This document shows positions 11,829 through 21,583 of a stretch of 64,000 nucleotides of DNA, piece by piece. The position numbers were made by a program, and so were the translations under genes. The stretch lies in assembly GCF_033473495.1 (NCBI RefSeq), contig NC_088939.1, forward strand, positions 1,798,001 to 1,862,000, written 5' to 3'. The stretch comes from Cercospora beticola (taxonomy: Eukaryota > Ascomycota > Dothideomycetes > Mycosphaerellales > Mycosphaerellaceae). The notes beneath the pieces are model-generated. The model saw only the letters and a list, made by a program, of their open reading frames with translations, was not told the origin of the DNA and did no database searches. The number at the start of each line of letters is the position of its first letter. Positions within the stretch are counted from its first letter, which is position 1.

Positions 11829-12199
11829 TTTCTTCTCACGGCGGCATATGAAGAACAATGAGCGCCACCCGGTCGAGGCCTCGTGTCTCTGACGCCGACA
11901 CTTGCTTCACGATGACCCATTTCTGCAGGCGGAGAGCACATCATCCACCATCATGGCCAATGCCATCTTCCGTCCACGTCCGGCAAATCTGCAACACGCT
12001 CAAACAGTTGTGATTTTATTGAAGGAAAATTGGCTGTCAACCATGCACGAGCAAGGACCATTGCCCTAACCAGGGTCTGCCACAATGTGGAGAATCCTGG
12101 GCCGTCAATCGTCTGTTCCGCTTTCTTCCCGGCTACATACAGTGCCAAGTTCGAAGCATTCTGGTCTGCGAAGAGAACGACAACAACACCACTTATTGA

Positions 12200-13114
12200 T
12201 TACGAGAGCCTCGACCTCTCAACTACCTCACCCAAGTCCACCGCGGCATTATTAATAACAACCCTCCCCTCCTCCCCAGCAACCTGCCTATACACAACCC
12301 TCTTTCCCCCATCCTCCCTCCACATCTCCGTCCTCACCACCTCACCAGGAAAAACAGGCTTAGTCAACCTCAACTTCACACTCCGGAACCTCTTCTCGCT
12401 CCCATCGGCAAACGCATCCATCACAGCTTTGACTCCCATCCCAATCGTACACGTTCCCGTCAAAATCGGACCAGGAAAACCTCCTGCCTTTGCGACTGCG
12501 GGATCGATATGTAAAGGATTGAGATCCCCTGATGCTGCGCGATATAATGCACTTTGCTCAGCTGAGGTCTTGAACTCTCGTATTGCGTCCGGAGCTCGCG
12601 AAGGTGCGGGATACGATGCAGTCCTGTTGCCTCGTGGAAGAGCTTTGGCAGCTGCGCCTGCTCCGGGGACTTTCATAACGAAGGACGTCCATTCGTTGTA
12701 GCAGATGTCTCTTCCTGTCGCGGCGTCGCTGGTTGTGAGACCAACGCAGACTGTAACGCCAGAACGGCGGTCAACGATATCTATAATTTGAGCTGTGGTG
12801 TTGAGTGTTGTCCCTTGCGTGGGAAATGGTCCTCGTGTCTCGAGATAATGCTCGCCGTGAACATGGTTGTGTGGTTGGAAGTTGGGAAGGAATTCGGACA
12901 TGGACTGTGTCACTTGGCCCATAATGGCTATAACTGGCAGTGTGCCAAAGGTGGGAAGTGCGTGGAAAGATGAATGTCCTTCGAAGCACAGCGAGAGATC
13001 ACTTCCTGAGGCTCCGAGGGCGACATTATACGTAATTATATTGGAGGGAGTATAAGTCGTTGTCGCGGTCCAGCGCAACGTCTTGATATGTTCGACGTCG
13101 ATGGTCGTTGCCAT
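12200..13114 (-). CDS. MaoC-type (hydratase 2) hot-dog dehydratase
   Basis: Single exon, 304 residues, start ATG 13114. The C-terminal half carries the 2-enoyl-CoA hydratase-2 signature SGDLNPLHIDPAVA (about residues 195-210), followed by GGFPGPILTGTCTIGMG, with the catalytic Asp and His of the family in place. The N-terminal half looks like the degenerate second hot-dog typical of the eukaryotic double-hot-dog fold. The likely activity is hydration of trans-2-enoyl-CoA to (R)-3-hydroxyacyl-CoA. The protein ends SRLS, one residue past a canonical SRL peroxisome signal, so targeting is unclear. It stands alone rather than fused to a dehydrogenase as in peroxisomal multifunctional enzyme 2. A role in beta-oxidation or in a metabolite pathway cannot be separated here. 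Confidence 0.85.
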   Translation of the reverse strand: MATTIDVEHIKTLRWTATTTYTPSNIITYNVALGASGSDLSLCFEGHSSFHALPTFGTLPVIAIMGQVTQSMSEFLPNFQPHNHVHGEHYLETRGPFPTQGTTLNTTAQIIDIVDRRSGVTVCVGLTTSDAATGRDICYNEWTSFVMKVPGAGAAAKALPRGNRTASYPAPSRAPDAIREFKTSAEQSALYRAASGDLNPLHIDPAVAKAGGFPGPILTGTCTIGMGVKAVMDAFADGSEKRFRSVKLRLTKPVFPGEVVRTEMWREDGGKRVVYRQVAGEEGRVVINNAAVDLGEVVERSRLS

Positions 13115-13809
13115 GGATCGTGTGCTTGAAGCGCTGACTGTTGACGATTGATTCGCAGGAGGCAGAGTGAGTGTTCAGCAATCTCTTTGCTATTGCGGGA
13201 GCATGCTTATGAATTTGAAATTGCATGTATGCTGTTCAAAGTGATCATTTGCCCCTCACATGCAATGTTATGTGCTGCGACTCGCTCCATCTGAGCTAAA
13301 TGATCCTACCATATGCGACTTGTCGCCATACCATCCAAACTCTTATTTTCAATGGCCCGCATTGCAAATAGCACACCGATTAAATTCTCGGGCGTTTTTC
13401 AGCAGCTCTAAGTGTTATGCTTATGAGGAATGAGGTGTTAAACGACCAGAAGGATAAATGCTTCACAATTTGAAAGCCATCTGATACTCGGCTATCGTTC
13501 CAGCGAGTAGCCGACGAATCTTCACCTCCTCTACAAATTCTGTACCCAGAGCTAGAAACCGTTGATGTGACTCAATGCATGATTTGCTACTTATGGCATC
13601 AAGAGAACAAGCTGTCTGACATGTGTGCGAAGCTGACTATCATCATAAATACCGCCCAAATTCGATGCAATGCCCCAAAAATCTTCAAAGGCAAAAGGGT
13701 ATCTCCACACAGAAATCAGCCAAACAATAAATCAACCAAATCTCAACATCTCCGCGCTGCGCTGTGTTGACATGAAAAACAGAAAATCAAGAGATCAAGA
13801 ATGCAAAAA
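13115..13809. other. Intergenic, no gene seen
   Basis: 695 bp between the hydratase promoter and the stop of the next minus-strand gene. It is A/T-richer than its surroundings in the last 300 bp, consistent with a 3' UTR. No RNA gene or repeat was recognised. Confidence 0.5.
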
Positions 13810-15789
13810 TCACCGAAAAGCACTCGGACCCTCTCCAACCCCCGAGCCATCCCACCCAGCACTCAAAGCCTCCCTTAACCTCGTCTCAAAAGGCGCTTCC
13901 TCAACCCTTGACGCAACTTCAACGCCCTCCGCAGTCGCAACACTTCTCGTAACCCTCTTCGGCCCTCTCCCACCAGTCTCCTCACCCTTATCCTCCACCC
14001 CACGTCTCCTCTTCTTCTTCCCCTTTCCATCAACCCCCAACCCCACACTCCCCATCCTCTCCTTCCCCTTCCCCATAATCTCCTTCTTATCCTCATTACA
14101 AGCATTATTACTCACTTTCCGCTTGTTATACCCCTTAGGATTCGCCACAATACTCTTCACCCCTCTCCCCTCAATCACATCCATCACCATTCGCTTATTC
14201 GTTCGCAAAAACTCTCGAACAGATTCGAAGCGTTCTTGGAATGTCATTGACGTGTCTGCATTATAGCCAGCGTTATTGCCGCCGATGGCGTAGAAGGATT
14301 CTTGAGCGCCGGTGTGGAATTGGTGAAGTTCGAGGAAGAGGGCGCGGAGACGAGCTGTGATGAGGGAGCGGCGATAGAGGCCTTCGGCGCCTTTGTGAGA
14401 GGTGCCTTCCATGCGGAGTTTTTGATTGAAGGTGATTTGTTGTCGGGTCTCCCAGCTGAGGCCGGGGGCTTTGGAGTTGCCGCCTTCGCCGCCGGGAACG
14501 ACGAAGTTGACGGCATCGAGGAGACGTTGGATGTAGATGTCTTCGTGAGCGAGAATGTGGGCGAGTTCGTCTTGCGAAACGGGTGGACCGCGACCAGCTT
14601 GAGGTGGGTAGATGAGAGCACGAGCGGCGACGATGTCTGGGACGTCGGGGTCGAGAAGATTGGGTTGTGCTTCTGCTGTGCGACGATCGTGTTTGCGTGC
14701 ACAGCGATTGCATAGATCGAGGACGTGAGTGCGATTGCGGAAAGGTCGCCCGCAGCCAGGTGCCACGCAATTGACAGAAGTCTTCATGACGATGGTGTTG
14801 GGATTCTTCGTGGTCGAGGATCGTGCTCGCCGCGTTTTTGGCTCAGGTTCTGGGGAGAACTCGGACGGTCCTGGTGTTGGACTGAAGATATCAGTGCTAT
14901 AAGCTGCCTCAGGGCTGAAGGATGGATCATGTCCTTGTCGCGGAGGTTCATTCGAGAGAGACTGATTGCGGTATGCCAGGTGAAGACTATGATCGGGCAA
15001 CTGTGTGGCCGCCGTGTTGTCGAAATGGTAGCCTTGCGAATAGGTTTGGCTTTGGTGCACTGCATCGTAGTGGTACTCTCCAGCAGACTGGGTGGGCATA
15101 TTCAGCCAATCCACCACGCCATGATTGTTGGCTTGCGCGTGCGGGATAGCATTCTGATTATAATCCGCGGGCATGAAGTTGTGCAGATCTTGCTGGAAGA
15201 ATGCGGGATCTATGATCTGCTGGAACTGATCTGGATCTTGTGCGGTGCTCTCGACTCCATTTCCGTTGTTTGTCCCTTCGCAATTTTGCGTGTTGGCCGT
15301 GCGGCCATCTCCTTGTCGCACCGGGACGGGCGTAGCGGAGATATTTTCTCGACCATGGGTATTGACATTGCTCGACCATTCGACGTACCCGTATACATTG
15401 GCCGACAAGTTGTATGCGGGGTTTTCTGGCACACTTGCTCTGTAGTCGGCACGCGCCTGCTGTTGTGCATGTTCTGTCGAAGATCTCGTTACGACATGGT
15501 CGCTTGGTCCTGATTCATGCTGCTCGACGGACGGCAGGGCCACGTCTGAGCTGCTGAGGAAAAGCGCCGGGTCAAGGAGTGCTTGGCCGAAGCCATGCGC
15601 AATTCCACTCTCCATATGTGCGGCCGTACCGACCTGAGCAACCGATCCATATGCACTGATGCCATTGCCTGCCTGTGTGTCTGTTTCTTGACCCTCGCGT
15701 GCTTGTTCGTCGAATATGTGCTGCCACTGCGTGGCGTCGCTCTGATCCCAGTCCCACGTATCGAGATAGCTGGAGTAGTCTTCCGACAT
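13810..15789 (-). CDS. Unrecognised, probably nuclear protein with a C4 cysteine cluster
   Basis: An open frame of 659 residues starts at ATG 15789. The N-terminal half is low-complexity, rich in Gln, Asn, His and Ser with acidic patches, as in many transcriptional regulators. Near residues 342-370 there is C-x4-C-x13-C-x2-C in a basic context (from CVAPGCGRPF to LCNRCARKHD), which could bind zinc. A helical region follows (~395-560, including SQDELAHILAHEDIYIQRLL). The tail is Lys/Arg-rich (GKGKKKRRRG near 600), a likely nuclear signal. The cysteine spacing is not a standard Zn2Cys6 or GATA finger, so I name no family. Intron-free as modelled; one small intron cannot be excluded. Confidence 0.7.
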   Translation of the reverse strand: MSEDYSSYLDTWDWDQSDATQWQHIFDEQAREGQETDTQAGNGISAYGSVAQVGTAAHMESGIAHGFGQALLDPALFLSSSDVALPSVEQHESGPSDHVVTRSSTEHAQQQARADYRASVPENPAYNLSANVYGYVEWSSNVNTHGRENISATPVPVRQGDGRTANTQNCEGTNNGNGVESTAQDPDQFQQIIDPAFFQQDLHNFMPADYNQNAIPHAQANNHGVVDWLNMPTQSAGEYHYDAVHQSQTYSQGYHFDNTAATQLPDHSLHLAYRNQSLSNEPPRQGHDPSFSPEAAYSTDIFSPTPGPSEFSPEPEPKTRRARSSTTKNPNTIVMKTSVNCVAPGCGRPFRNRTHVLDLCNRCARKHDRRTAEAQPNLLDPDVPDIVAARALIYPPQAGRGPPVSQDELAHILAHEDIYIQRLLDAVNFVVPGGEGGNSKAPGLSWETRQQITFNQKLRMEGTSHKGAEGLYRRSLITARLRALFLELHQFHTGAQESFYAIGGNNAGYNADTSMTFQERFESVREFLRTNKRMVMDVIEGRGVKSIVANPKGYNKRKVSNNACNEDKKEIMGKGKERMGSVGLGVDGKGKKKRRRGVEDKGEETGGRGPKRVTRSVATAEGVEVASRVEEAPFETRLREALSAGWDGSGVGEGPSAFR

Positions 15790-16618
15790 CGTTGTCGGCT
15801 TCGAGTGGTAATCTTGTGCGTGGCGACTGCTGCTGGCTATGGTACGATGCTGAATGGGACTAACCTTGCTGTCATATATCCCAAAGCGGCAACCAGTGAT
15901 GTTCGTGAATGTTGTTGTGTAATGCAGAAGAGCAGGACTGATGAATTGAGGAAGCGCATACTATGTGTCGGAAGGCCAGCGACACGTTTGCTCGAGCCTG
16001 CTGATGCTGTACGCATTTCCCAATGGTCATGGCCACAGTCGACCGGTATGCGGCGGTTCAGCAATCGCCAGCCCGGGCGACCTGTCCAGCTGGCCATTCG
16101 GAGTCACAATCATTCGACAATGCTGGCAAGCAGCCAGATAATAGCATCAACTCCCCATGCTCCATGGTCTTGTCGTGCCGTAGCCCGTACACTCAATGCT
16201 TTTGATGCATCTTGCAGAGGCGTTTTCGTTCGAAGGCGCAAAGCAGAAGATGCACATCACTGTCTCCTGAATGCCAGAATGCTGACCGTCATGTGATATT
16301 GCACATGCCGGAGGCCTTCACGAGCATCGCATGAGCTCAAGTCCGGCACATTGACCGTCACTGAACAATAAAGCTAATGCCAAGCCCGCTGTCAGCCATG
16401 AGTGAAGTCTAAGCCCCGGCGGCCTGTGCGGCGTAAAGTGCTGCAATGCAATCATGTGGCACAGCCGCGACTCATACCTGTCATGTGTTAGCCGCTCGAA
16501 AGTCGCTGCCAGCTGTTACACTATATCTCAATTACACCTGTACTTGTGGTCGATAGCGCAGACCCAGACCGCGAAGTTGCATCGCAGCAACGTCCAGTCT
16601 TGACACCTACCTCCAGCC
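15790..16618. other. Divergent intergenic region
   Basis: 829 bp between the starts of the minus-strand C4-cluster gene and the plus-strand secreted protein gene. It presumably holds both promoters. Open frames on the plus strand here overlap the antisense of the first gene and show no domain. Confidence 0.5.
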
Positions 16619-17561
16619 ATGAGCCGCATAATGACCACGTTGATGCTCTGCATGTTGTGTTCAGCAGAAGCACTGGGTGCAAGTTCTGTAATTGAGCAAT
16701 ATGGCGTCGCATTCTCGCTGACCAATGGATATGAGTGAGTCAGGTAGGTCTTGAAGGCCAGTAGCCCGTCGATGCTAATTTCAGATTAGTGTTGCAAGTG
16801 CGTATCTGCCAAACGGCACATATTTGGATATCGCCAAAGTAGAAGGAGGAAGGGCTTATAAGACTTTTATGAGAAGCATGCCTCATCCGGAAGACGGGAC
16901 AAGCAGGCTTCTTGAAGGGTATCCAAGTCGTGGTCCTTCGCGTTGTCCTCTCCCAGGACCATTGTGCTATCTCTGGCCAGACAATGGTCATGAAGACGAC
17001 ATCCTCATTGCCATTATCAGAGCTATGAAAGCAAGCTCTGAAGCGGCACTTGAACACCATGTCGAGAAAGTCCTGCTCGGAGTGCCTTGTCTGCTACCAA
17101 CATATGCTTTTAACAAGCTTGTGGACGTATTTGATAAGTCCCTACGCAATGCAGGCTTGTTGTCCCCACATCGAGCCCAGCACAACAGACAATACGCTGG
17201 AATCGACAAAGGCATCAATTTCGATTGTCTGTTTCCTCCGCCTCAGGATACCGAGCATGGGGAGGAGGCAGACGACGATACAATTGTCTTAGCCGTGGAA
17301 GCCACTCGAAATTCGCTGAGCTTGAGTATATGGCACGCGGAATGTGCTATGTGGGAGTTGATGCGCCAGGCTCCGCAGTCATTTGAGCTAGGTTCCATGG
17401 CGCTGACAGTATGTCGCGAACAGCAGGACCCACGATGTTTGCAGGAACTGGAGGGCGCTATTCGTCAGGTCGCTGCAGTCCCAATCGATGCGGGCGGTGC
17501 TGTGGACGACCGTACCGGTACAGTGGTGGTTTCGGAGAAGGTGCCGAAGACCACGATTTGA
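16619..17561 (+). CDS. Secreted/ER protein, weakly Hsp70-like N terminus
   Basis: Two exons, 16619-16734 and 16790-17561, give 295 residues. The 55-bp intron starts GTGAGT, has a GCTAAT branch-like site and ends TTAG; other acceptors nearby lead to early stops. The N terminus MSRIMTTLMLCMLCSAEALG is a clear signal peptide. Just after it, EQYGVAFSLTNGYDVASAYL and PNGTYLDIA have the layout of the first phosphate loop of Hsp70-type ATPases (I-G-I-D-L-G-T-x-x-S-x-V-A), but the key Asp and Gly residues are not kept. No substrate-binding domain follows and the protein is far shorter than an Hsp70. The function is unknown; it may be a diverged, non-catalytic actin-fold protein of the secretory route. 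Confidence 0.7.
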
Positions 17562-18082
17562 ACAGCATCATCAGAACAATTCTCCGAAAGCAATATTCTG
17601 GCAGCATCACCAGTCAAGGATCGAGAGCCAGTGGACAGAGCGGAACGTTCGCTGCGAGTGGAGGGTTGGCCATCATGATGTGGGGAATCACCGAGGCCGA
17701 GGAACAACGACGTTGCTTCGAGCTTCGTTGAGTGAATGCTTGGAGATCTTCGAGGTTTTTTTGAATGATGGCGGGAGTGTATTGTTTTGGAAATGGAAAG
17801 GTGGCCGTCACTTGGTCATCCGGCAGTGTACTCGAGTACCATCATGACTTCGGTTCCACGAGACACACGAGCACGTGTCAAATCGTCATGAACTGGAAAG
17901 CGTCAGTATGTGGAAGTTGCTAGTGTCAGTTGTTGTTGTCATGGCTGTTGCTGCGAAGGTGAATGTGAGAACGCGCTTGCTGGCGCGAGTCTTGGCGTTG
18001 GCAGCTCCCTCGTGAAGTCATTGCCGATCTGCACTTCGCAAACATTCAGTGCCACACATCTTCCATCTAACATCCTCCCACG
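17562..18082. other. UPF3 promoter region
   Basis: 521 bp between two plus-strand genes. It includes the 3' end of the secreted protein gene and the leader of UPF3. An alternative open frame covering 17411-17731 has no domain. Confidence 0.5.
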
Positions 18083-19750
18083 ATGCCGCCCAAGGTGCTG
18101 GCTAAGAACGAAGGCGCCAAGGGCGTGCTGCCCGTCAACGCCGCCACCCGCGCAGCAGCCAGCGCCAAAGGACCCGCCCCGCGCCTGAAGCTCGAAGTCC
18201 GCCGACTGCCACCGGGCCTCACGCTGTCCGAATTTGAGGAAATTCTGGGAGATGAGTGGAAGTTGGGCAATGGCAAAGTGGACTGGCGAGAATACCGGCA
18301 AGGAAAGGTCAAGCAGTCGCTGGGCAAAGTGCCCGAGCAGAGTCGCTGCTACATCCATGTGGTCAACGAGGCTGCTGTGTCTGCCTTTGAGGCTCGTTTC
18401 CTGGCTGTCACCTTCCACGATAAGGCGGGGACGTACAAGAACCCGGATATTAAGCATCTTCCGCCGACACTGGGGTTTGCGCCAAATCAGCGAACGACGA
18501 TCAACACGAAGTTGCGAACAGACAATCGACAGGGCACAATCGATCAGGACCCGGAGTTTATTGCATTCCTCGAAGCCGAGACACAGCCTATTGCACGCCC
18601 ACCTGCGCTCGATAATGCGAACGCAGAGACGGAGAAAACCGAGAAGCCTGCGGTGACGAGTACGCCGCTAATAGAAGCTCTGCGGGAGAAGAAGGCAAAT
18701 AAAGCCAAAGCAGCTGAAACAAAAGCGGACAAGAAAGATGGTAAGAACCATACACGCACCGAAAGTAAGGCTGATGCGCCTGCGGAGAAGCCTACCAAAG
18801 AGGGCAAGAACCATCAGCCGCAACAGCAGAAGGTAGAGCAGGCGACCAAAGAGGCTGTCAAGGCAGTGAACAAGCAGGTTGCGAGTAAGCAGCAACAGGC
18901 CCAACAGCGCCCAGCCTCCCCGCAACAGACGCAACAGAAGGGGAACACTCCAGCTAGAGGCAAGAAGGGGGCACAACCAGCACAAAACACCAAAGCACAG
19001 AATGGCACGCCTTCGAAAGCTGCTGCGTCAACGCCCGCTCCAGCGCCTGCAGCCACGGCACAGACACCAGCACAACAAACTCCGCCAAGAGCGCCACGGC
19101 AACGTGGTAACGCAGATGGTAAGGCGAATGGTACAAGTGCTCCACGTGCAGCCACTAATGCAGCATCAGGCATCAAGAAGATGCTGCAGAAGGACCTCGC
19201 GGGCATCCGATCGAAGGCAATGCCGGCGGCAAATAGGAATGCCACTCCAAACTCAACCAACGCACAGTCAGTTCCTACTGCTCCAAAAGAACAACAGCAG
19301 AAACCTGCACCTAAACCACCAACGGCACCAAAGTCACAGCCACAGGCCAAACAACAGGGCCAACAGCAGCCGACACCATCGGCATCCACCACGAAAGCCT
19401 ACCTGAAGCATGCCAACCCCAGCCAAGGAATGACTGAGATACTCATCCAGCAAGCACTGTCGCAATACGGTGAAGTGACCAATGTAACCATCGACCCTAG
19501 GAAGGGTACCGCTATCGCTCTCTTCAAAGACCCAGAGGGTCTCAAGAAAGCCTTTGCAGCAAAGAAAGTCCCGGTCGCTAATGGCAGTGTTGAGATCCTG
19601 GAATGGAAAGATCGCGGTGCCAACAACAATGGAGGTAATAGAGGCGGGTTCAGAGGCGGTCGAGGAGGAGGCCGCGGTGGCAGAGGCGGAGGCGCTGTTG
19701 CCTCTCCTGCACCGGCCGCAGCGTCGACCAAAGGCGACAGTGGCTCTTGA
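18083..19750 (+). CDS. UPF3: Nonsense-mediated mRNA decay factor Upf3
   Basis: A single-exon 555-residue protein. The Smg-4/UPF3 RRM-like domain spans about residues 33-150 (RLKLEVRRLPPGLTLSEFEE, then the conserved DP and FA blocks), which binds Upf2 and couples premature stops to decay. A Lys/Glu-rich region with basic clusters follows (~190-290), then an Ala/Gln/Pro-rich linker (~290-430). Near 437-505 there is a second RRM-like unit (from AYLKHANPSQGMTEILIQQA to VEILEWKDRG). It is followed by an RGG box (~515-535), a typical RNA-binding tail. The Upf3 domain identifies the gene; the C-terminal RRM plus RGG is an addition compared with the compact yeast protein. Confidence 0.9.
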   Translation: MPPKVLAKNEGAKGVLPVNAATRAAASAKGPAPRLKLEVRRLPPGLTLSEFEEILGDEWKLGNGKVDWREYRQGKVKQSLGKVPEQSRCYIHVVNEAAVSAFEARFLAVTFHDKAGTYKNPDIKHLPPTLGFAPNQRTTINTKLRTDNRQGTIDQDPEFIAFLEAETQPIARPPALDNANAETEKTEKPAVTSTPLIEALREKKANKAKAAETKADKKDGKNHTRTESKADAPAEKPTKEGKNHQPQQQKVEQATKEAVKAVNKQVASKQQQAQQRPASPQQTQQKGNTPARGKKGAQPAQNTKAQNGTPSKAAASTPAPAPAATAQTPAQQTPPRAPRQRGNADGKANGTSAPRAATNAASGIKKMLQKDLAGIRSKAMPAANRNATPNSTNAQSVPTAPKEQQQKPAPKPPTAPKSQPQAKQQGQQQPTPSASTTKAYLKHANPSQGMTEILIQQALSQYGEVTNVTIDPRKGTAIALFKDPEGLKKAFAAKKVPVANGSVEILEWKDRGANNNGGNRGGFRGGRGGGRGGRGGGAVASPAPAAASTKGDSGS

Positions 19751-20047
19751 TTTCTGCGTAGTGAGCGGCTTTATGACTTGTACGAGGCGTGGAAGTGACA
19801 CGACGGCATTGATTAGGCGCATGATACCCGGGAAAGTATGGATGGAGGGGCACTTCAAATTATTTGTGACGAATTGAAGATTAGCAGGAGGGACGTAGTG
19901 GACATGCACACGTGACGCATCCTTAGCGAACACCGCTAGTTAGTACTGAACTCCTTGCAGAAATTCGAGGTACAAGATCCAAATCTGCAGGTGGCCGCAC
20001 CCTCCACAGCTTGCAACTCTCTGTCAAAGCTATTTGGCATCTACAAC

Positions 20048-21583
20048 ATGGCCAGTTTGCTCGAATCTCTACCTGCAGAGTTGCTTAGCAACGTTCTGGA
20101 CGAAGTGGACAAGAGCCTGGACGGGTTGCGAGGACGGAACCGGCTGCAGATATTCCGCAATATCTCCTGCGTATGCCACCACCTACGAGACGCGAGTGAA
20201 TCGTACTTTTACCGTGAGGTTATAATCGGGCCAGATTGCAAATCAGATGTCTGGCGGCTCGTCCTACGGACACTATGCGATCAGCCACATCTCCGAAAAT
20301 ACGTCCTGTCTATCACCGGTCCAGTTAACCACGAAGTTGCGAAGCCTTTATCGGCCCAAGAACATGCACTGTTCAGGACTGCGCTGGCTATGGAACACAA
20401 ATGCACTGGCCTGGAAGACACATACCCAGAGATACGTCCGGCTCTGCTGGCCGGTTGTCACACTGCCGGGATCGTCTTACTGCTGGCTTTTGCGACCAAC
20501 CTAGAGAAGCTGGATTTGGACTTCTCAGGATGGCACTCACCCTCACGATGTCGTTATTGTCTTTGCATGTCTCCACTTCTGGTTACTCTCTTCTCTCGAC
20601 ATGGCGCAGCATCATACAGGCGATTGAAGTGCGTCATACTGAAGGGAGCAGTACCGATAGGAATATCGTTTGACGCAATCAGCAACATGCTTGGTAGCGT
20701 GTCCGGCATTCAACTCTTGTCCATGACCCACCTTAGAGAAGGCAAATGCTTCCGAACAACGACCAGTGCGAGATCGAGAATCAAAGTGCTCCAGTTCGAC
20801 TGCTGTAGGGCTAGCGTTGGATCCATGGCCACACTGGTCGAATCGTGCAGGGCACTCGAATCTCTGTCAATCTCTTGGCTCCCATACGTGGCCGTGGACA
20901 TCAGGCGCCTGTCCAAAAGTATCAGTCAGCACGCTGCCACCCTTCGTACGCTACGTTTAAGTAGCTACGACCTTGGGTTCCTGTATGTAATACCATTCCT
21001 CGAGAACCTTACCAATCTATGGTCGCTCGACATTGATGAACACTTCTTGACAGGCGGAGACCCGTTGGGCCCGAACTGGCCTCCTCTACCTGTACTCCCT
21101 TCCCAACTCCAACACCTGGATGTGGCCTCTGGGGCACCACCTGCGGATTTTCCACCCATACTCGAAGGACTTGCACCCCATTTGCAGAATCTCGCCTGCA
21201 TACGGGTGAGACTGCGACGATTTGATCGAACCGATTTCACCGAATTCATCGAGAAGAAAGAGATTCGACACGGTCTGAGGTTCCGAGAAGATAAACCGTG
21301 GCTGATTAGCTGCTCCGCTCTTGAGGACTGCCTCACCTTCGATTGTGCGCGCACCGACGAGAAATCCGTTCGCGATTCTTTTCTGGAAGTCGCCGCGGAG
21401 CTTGCAAATAAGGGCATGCTGAGGACAATGAGAGACTACTTCCTGACTGGACAACTAGCATACAGACCACGATCATGCTGTCGAGTCTACGAAAAAGAGC
21501 TATCGGTTAGATACCCCAGGCGATTGATGGACGTGTCCTACATCACTTCGCCTGACGAGCCAGCCGGGGAACTCGCTGCATAG
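20048..21583 (+). CDS. F-box protein with leucine-rich C-terminal region
   Basis: 511 residues from ATG 20048; the frame is open ~30 codons further up but without an ATG. Residues ~3-50 (LESLPAELLSNVLDEVDKSL, then LQIFRNISCVCHHLRDAS) form an F-box, which would bind Skp1 and make the protein a substrate receptor of an SCF ubiquitin ligase. The rest is built of Leu-rich stretches (for example LRTLRLSSYDLGFLYVIPFL and LPSQLQHLDVAS) spaced like irregular leucine-rich repeats. The target is unknown. F-box proteins of this type are numerous in these fungi. Confidence 0.75.
   Translation: MASLLESLPAELLSNVLDEVDKSLDGLRGRNRLQIFRNISCVCHHLRDASESYFYREVIIGPDCKSDVWRLVLRTLCDQPHLRKYVLSITGPVNHEVAKPLSAQEHALFRTALAMEHKCTGLEDTYPEIRPALLAGCHTAGIVLLLAFATNLEKLDLDFSGWHSPSRCRYCLCMSPLLVTLFSRHGAASYRRLKCVILKGAVPIGISFDAISNMLGSVSGIQLLSMTHLREGKCFRTTTSARSRIKVLQFDCCRASVGSMATLVESCRALESLSISWLPYVAVDIRRLSKSISQHAATLRTLRLSSYDLGFLYVIPFLENLTNLWSLDIDEHFLTGGDPLGPNWPPLPVLPSQLQHLDVASGAPPADFPPILEGLAPHLQNLACIRVRLRRFDRTDFTEFIEKKEIRHGLRFREDKPWLISCSALEDCLTFDCARTDEKSVRDSFLEVAAELANKGMLRTMRDYFLTGQLAYRPRSCCRVYEKELSVRYPRRLMDVSYITSPDEPAGELAA

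Larger units (their letters stand above)
11557..12199. promoter_or_regulatory. MET5 promoter and leader, hydratase 3' region
   Basis: 643 bp between the MET5 start and the stop of the hydratase gene, both on the minus strand. It contains an inverted CCAAT box (ATTGG at 11792-11796), a TCACGTG element and a short upstream ORF (the last two listed separately). Confidence 0.55.

Noticed and set aside
12030..12701. 223-codon plus-strand frame
   Set aside because: Antisense to the MaoC hydratase, whose signature motif fixes the coding strand.
15583..16296. 237-codon plus-strand open frame
   Set aside because: It starts antisense to the N terminus of the C4-cluster protein and has no domain or coherent composition.
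17411..17731. Gly/Ser-rich 106-codon frame overlapping the 3' end of the secreted Hsp70-like gene
   Set aside because: It lies in a different frame from the spliced gene and no splice pair links it to an upstream exon.
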